Positions 61,289 through 64,000 of a stretch of DNA of 64,000 nt are shown here, piece by piece (positions within the stretch are counted from its first letter, which is position 1; each line of letters opens with the position of its first letter). The DNA lies in contig CAKVFI010000001.1 in the NCBI GenBank assembly GCA_934746715.1, positions 124,001 to 188,000 of the forward strand. The letters run 5' to 3'. Both the position numbers and the translations under genes were made by a program. Origin of the DNA: an uncultured Clostridia bacterium (lineage in GTDB: Bacteria; Bacillota; Clostridia; Christensenellales; UBA1242). Under the pieces are notes generated by a model. The model saw nothing but the letters and a program-made list of their open reading frames with translations, ran no database searches and was not told where the DNA came from.

Positions 61289-62011
61289 ATGCGTTATTTA
61301 ATGATTGTAACTTATGACGGAAAAAATTATTCTGGTTTTCAAAAACAAAAATCGACAAACAAAACAATTCAGTTTGAGTTGGAAAAAGCCATTGAAACAA
61401 TAACAAAACAGCAAGTTGAATGTGTTGCAAGTGGGCGGACTGATGCCGGAGTTTCTGCTTACAACCAACCTGTGCATTTTGATATTGATATTAAAATTAA
61501 TGAACAAAAATTTTTAAAATCAATCAATGCTCTTTTGCCAGACGAAATCAAAGTGCTAAAAATTGAACCAACCACAATCCATGCCAGATTTAGTGCAAAA
61601 AGGAAAACATATATCTACAAAATGCATATTTCAAACATAGACCTGCCACTTGAAAAGGACAAGTTGATTGTTAAGCCAACCTTAAATTTTAAGGTTATGA
61701 AAAAGTTTTGTTCTCTCATCACTGGCACGCATGACTTTGGCGGGTTTAAAGCCGCTGGCGGTCAAACGGAAAATGATGTTCGCACAATTTTTTCCGCCAA
61801 ATTAATGCACAAAAACAATGATTTAACTTTTGTTGTTACTGGCAATGGATTTTTGTATAAAATGGTGCGCAACCTTGTTGGCACAATGCTAAAAATTGGT
61901 GAAGGAAAAATTGATTTAAAACAAATTAAGCCAACACTTTTTAATGGCTTTAAATCCACTTTCACAGCAAAACCTGAGTATTTGTATTTATTCAATGTTA
62001 AATATAATTAA
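61289..62011 (+). CDS. truA: tRNA pseudouridine synthase A
   Basis: Makes pseudouridine 38-40 in the tRNA anticodon arm. The 240-residue product has the catalytic Asp in S-G-R-T-D-A-G-V-S-A and the F-L-Y-K-M-V-R-N-L-V-G-T-M C-terminal motif. AAAGGAAA precedes the ATG. Confidence 0.95.
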   Translation: MRYLMIVTYDGKNYSGFQKQKSTNKTIQFELEKAIETITKQQVECVASGRTDAGVSAYNQPVHFDIDIKINEQKFLKSINALLPDEIKVLKIEPTTIHARFSAKRKTYIYKMHISNIDLPLEKDKLIVKPTLNFKVMKKFCSLITGTHDFGGFKAAGGQTENDVRTIFSAKLMHKNNDLTFVVTGNGFLYKMVRNLVGTMLKIGEGKIDLKQIKPTLFNGFKSTFTAKPEYLYLFNVKYN

Positions 62012-62049
62012 CAAAAATCTTACGGCAACTTTTATTCATAAATCAACAC

Positions 62050-62082
62050 AAAAAAATCACCCTAATAAGGTGATTTTTTTAA
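62050..62082. terminator. Bidirectional terminator
   Basis: AAAAAATCACC (62051-62061) pairs with GGTGATTTTTT (62069-62079). It serves truA and the convergent GT2 gene. Confidence 0.9.
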
Positions 62083-62083
62083 T

Positions 62084-63463
62084 TTATTCTTCGCTGTTTT
62101 CGTCTTTATTTGCTGGCGCTTTTTGTTCGTTTTCCTTTTTGGTTGCACCTGCGTTAATTTCTTCCAAACTCAAGCTTGCTGTGTGAGCGATTGGTTTCCA
62201 TGTAACTTTTTTGAACATCGCTGCAACTGAAATTGGCAAATATGTAAACATAAAGATTGGGAATGTGAACAAATGAAGTATCTTTTTGTACCATGGACAT
62301 TTGATTTTTTTCCATTCTGTGATGCAAACCAAACTTGCAATAACAAACATCAAAACATACATTTGACCAATTGTCATCAATAATTCTTTAAAGGCAAACC
62401 AAGCCATGTGAGGATTGTGCATGCACAAAGCAACAATTGAACATGTTGGTAGCACAATACACATTGTAAGAGAAATAACCAATGCTGGGAACAATGTTGT
62501 TAAAATATCCCAACAAGAGAAGTTTGTAAATGAATGTTTAATCAAACTCCAACCACGGCGACCAAACACTTGATAAAAACCTTTTGCCCAACGTTCACGT
62601 TGACGCCAAGATTGTTTGAAAGTTTCTGGTTGCTCGTCATAAAGTTCTGCTGTGCCACAATAGCCAACTTTTCTGCCTGTGATTGCGTATTCTGTTGAAC
62701 ATTGAATATCTTCTGTGAGTGTGAAGAAGTTCCAGTTGCCAAATTGTTTAACAACGTCTGTGTCGATAAGGAAACCTGTGCCAGAAATTGCACAAGATGA
62801 TTTAATCATCATACGAGAGTTGTTCAAATGCCTTGCTTCATGCAAAAACCAATAGCCATAGCCCGCTGTAATCCAGTTTTTGCCAAAGTTTTTGCTGTTA
62901 CGATAAGATGTAACCATTTTGTAACCTTTGTCGTAAACCTTGTTCATTTCTGTGATAAAGTTTGGTTTAAGCACATTGTCAGCATCAACAATAATATATG
63001 CTTCTGGCACAAGTGCTGCATATTGTTCTTCTGTGTGAAGTTGTGTGAAGAACCAGTTAAGTGCAAAACCTTTGCCAATTTTTTCTTGGTCAAAACGCTC
63101 AAACACAACGCAGCCCAAATCACGGCAAATTTGCGCAGTGTTGTCTGTGCAGTTATCTGCAATAACAAATATTTTTAACAAATCTTGTGGATAGTCATTT
63201 GCTTGAATACTTTTAATCAAATTGCCAATAACTTTGCTTTCGTTTCTGGCAGAAATAACAATGCCATAAGTATGTTTTTTGAAATCACTGCCTTTAATTT
63301 TTGTGTGATGCAATGTGCCAATAATTAAATAAACAAATTGGTGGAAATACATCAAAAAGAAAATTAAACCAATAATTTGAGTAAACCAATAAATAAATCC
63401 ATAAAATGGAGATTCAATTGGAATGTTCCCTTGATATTTAATTAAATCTACGATTAGTGTCAT
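62084..63463 (-). CDS. Membrane glycosyltransferase, GT2 family
   Basis: A 459-residue membrane GT2 (cellulose-synthase-like): one or two N-terminal membrane helices, A-R-N-E-S-K nucleotide-binding strand, the D-A-D acceptor metal motif (I-I-V-D-A-D-N-V), the T-E-D-I region and the processive Q-R-E-R-W motif, then further membrane helices (about 320-430). The Q-x-x-R-W motif suggests a polymer-forming enzyme, but the product is unknown. The ATG at 63463 has GAGG upstream; earlier codons lie in the non-coding leader. Confidence 0.88.
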   Translation of the reverse strand: MTLIVDLIKYQGNIPIESPFYGFIYWFTQIIGLIFFLMYFHQFVYLIIGTLHHTKIKGSDFKKHTYGIVISARNESKVIGNLIKSIQANDYPQDLLKIFVIADNCTDNTAQICRDLGCVVFERFDQEKIGKGFALNWFFTQLHTEEQYAALVPEAYIIVDADNVLKPNFITEMNKVYDKGYKMVTSYRNSKNFGKNWITAGYGYWFLHEARHLNNSRMMIKSSCAISGTGFLIDTDVVKQFGNWNFFTLTEDIQCSTEYAITGRKVGYCGTAELYDEQPETFKQSWRQRERWAKGFYQVFGRRGWSLIKHSFTNFSCWDILTTLFPALVISLTMCIVLPTCSIVALCMHNPHMAWFAFKELLMTIGQMYVLMFVIASLVCITEWKKIKCPWYKKILHLFTFPIFMFTYLPISVAAMFKKVTWKPIAHTASLSLEEINAGATKKENEQKAPANKDENSEE

Positions 63464-63555
63464 AAAAACCTCGATACAAATTTTTTTTGCTGAATGATAA
63501 TAACACATAATTTTGAATTTGTAAACAAAAACTTTAATTTCTTTTAACAAAAAAA

Positions 63556-63582
63556 TTTATAAAACAAAAAAACTCGACTTTA
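63556..63582 (-). repeat. Partial third copy of the right-edge tRNA terminator
   Basis: AAAGTCGAGTTTTTTTG on the minus strand equals the downstream half of the terminator at 63956-63982. It marks the far end of repeat copy C. Confidence 0.6.
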
Positions 63583-63767
63583 TATGCCCCAACAAAGGCT
63601 AACGAAGTGCCTTTGATGGGAAAGAGGAGCAACTATGTCACAATTGTCGCCACTGCTAGTTTGCTATTCGCAAACATAAGCCTATTGCTCCATTGCTCCT
63701 TTTCCCACAAAATCTTACAATTTTGCGGGATCCCTTATAGTGTCTGTGGTTGCTTTTTTACAAAAAA
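63583..63767 (-). repeat. Structured repeat element, copy C
   Basis: About 185 bp with no gene. On the minus strand: GGGATCCC, a CAAAAT/ATTTTG hairpin, GGGAAAAGGAGCAA, GTTTGCGA and GCAAAC, in the same order as in copies B and D. Confidence 0.6.
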
Positions 63768-63815
63768 ACAACCCGACTATAAAGCCGAGTTGCGACGATG
63801 GCGCCCCGAGTAGGG
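63768..63815 (-). repeat. Duplicated tRNA 3' end with a diverged terminator copy
   Basis: 63799-63815 is identical to 63984-64000 (17 nt, to the window edge): the 3' end of a tRNA including CCA. It is followed on the minus strand by CAACTCGGC...GTCGGGTTG and TTTTTTT, a diverged version of the terminator at 63956-63982. No tRNA 5' part is attached, so it is a displaced gene end. Confidence 0.8.
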
Positions 63816-63955
63816 CTCAGCGTTCAAACTCTCGCTTTTGCGGGTTTGCTTTCGCAAACGCTCGCTCTTTGCTCGGTTTTCACTTTTCCCCTTCCGCAAT
63901 CGAGTTGCGGTGGGGACCCCATTTAGGTTCTCGCCCATTAATTTAAATTAAAAAC
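63816..63955 (-). repeat. Structured repeat element, copy D
   Basis: About 140 bp on the minus strand: GGGGTCCCC, hairpin CCGCAA-CTCGA-TTGCGG, GGGGAAAAGTG, ACCGAGCAAA, GTTTGCGA-AAGCAAAC hairpin, and GCGAGAGTTT at its end, directly before the displaced tRNA 3' end. Shares ACCGAGCAAA and GCGAGAGTTT with copy A and GCAAACCCGC with copy B. Confidence 0.65.
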
Positions 63956-63983
63956 AAAAAAACTCGACTTTCATCGAGTTTTT
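63956..63983 (-). terminator. Terminator of the right-edge tRNA
   Basis: AAAAAACTCGA pairs with TCGAGTTTTTT; follows the tRNA CCA on the minus strand. Confidence 0.85.
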
Positions 63984-64000
63984 TGGCGCCCCGAGTAGGG
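63984..64000 (-). tRNA. 3' end of a tRNA, partial at the window edge
   Basis: On the minus strand the sequence ends CCTAC-TCGGGGC-G-CCA: T-stem 3' strand, acceptor 3' strand, discriminator G and CCA, followed by a terminator. The 5' half lies beyond the window, so the amino acid cannot be told. Confidence 0.65.

Noticed and set aside
1..64000. Alternative genetic code (TGA as tryptophan)
   Set aside because: Genes such as addB and the 47449-48183 gene end at TGA and tryptophans are encoded by TGG at conserved sites.

Overview
The window comes from an AT-rich bacterium that reads as an anaerobic, Gram-positive-type member of the Firmicutes, probably an uncultured gut Clostridia relative. The evidence is a pyruvate:ferredoxin oxidoreductase, a rubrerythrin, SigH, a SpoIVFB-like protease, the large SRP RNA with an Alu domain, ribosomal protein L27 with a Prp-cleaved N-terminus, and local gene order like that of Bacillus and Clostridium (minD-minE-spoIVFB-rplU-prp-rpmA; dnaX-ybaB-recR; mrnC-rlmB-sigH). 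TGA is used as a stop codon, so the code is standard. No rRNA operon, prophage or CRISPR array is present.

Layout. 1-5.2 kb: a truncated lipoprotein with a signal-peptidase-like domain, a tiny Cys-rich membrane protein, a metallophosphoesterase with hflX, two unknown genes and walJ. 5.2-6.9 kb: a repeat-dense zone around rubrerythrin, tRNA-Ala and tRNA-Ile. 7-12 kb: malQ, an Fe-S assembly cluster (iscR-iscS-iscU) with two matching operators, and a GNAT. 12.2-15.8 kb: a four-gene acyltransferase/GT8 glycosyltransferase operon. 16-25 kb: secA, then the mrnC-rlmB-sigH-dnaX-ybaB-recR operon. 25-36 kb: an 81-bp tandem repeat, folD, galE, addB-addA, a small YjzC-like gene and a repeat-bearing lipoprotein. 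36.1-40.6 kb: tRNA-Ser followed by a likely island with a large G+C-richer secreted M64-type metallopeptidase and a decayed serine recombinase. 40.6-46.4 kb: asd, a formyl-THF cyclo-ligase, ndk and dapA-dapB-lysC. 46.5-52.9 kb: an XRE regulator, a 44-bp tandem repeat, L27/Prp/L21, SpoIVFB-like protease, MinE-like, MinD and an MreB paralogue. 52.9-64 kb: a Ppx/GppA-like protein, RNA-modification enzymes, a CBS protein with a HEPN-like motif, SRP RNA, nifJ, truA, a GT2 glycosyltransferase, and a second repeat zone ending in the 3' end of a tRNA.

Two patterns cut across the genes. First, seven genes (walJ, mrnC, folD, addB, the formyl-THF ligase, an unknown gene and an RNA methyltransferase) have no Shine-Dalgarno sequence and carry a -10 box only 6-7 nt before the ATG, with a -35 at 17-18 bp. 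They should give leaderless mRNAs. Second, a family of about 140-185 bp structured repeats lies directly after gene 3' ends (walJ, tRNA-Ala, the tRNA at the right edge). At walJ and the right-edge tRNA a second copy of the gene's 3' end lies beyond the element; at tRNA-Ala the second 3' end lies before it. This looks like a short element that inserts at gene ends and keeps the target functional.
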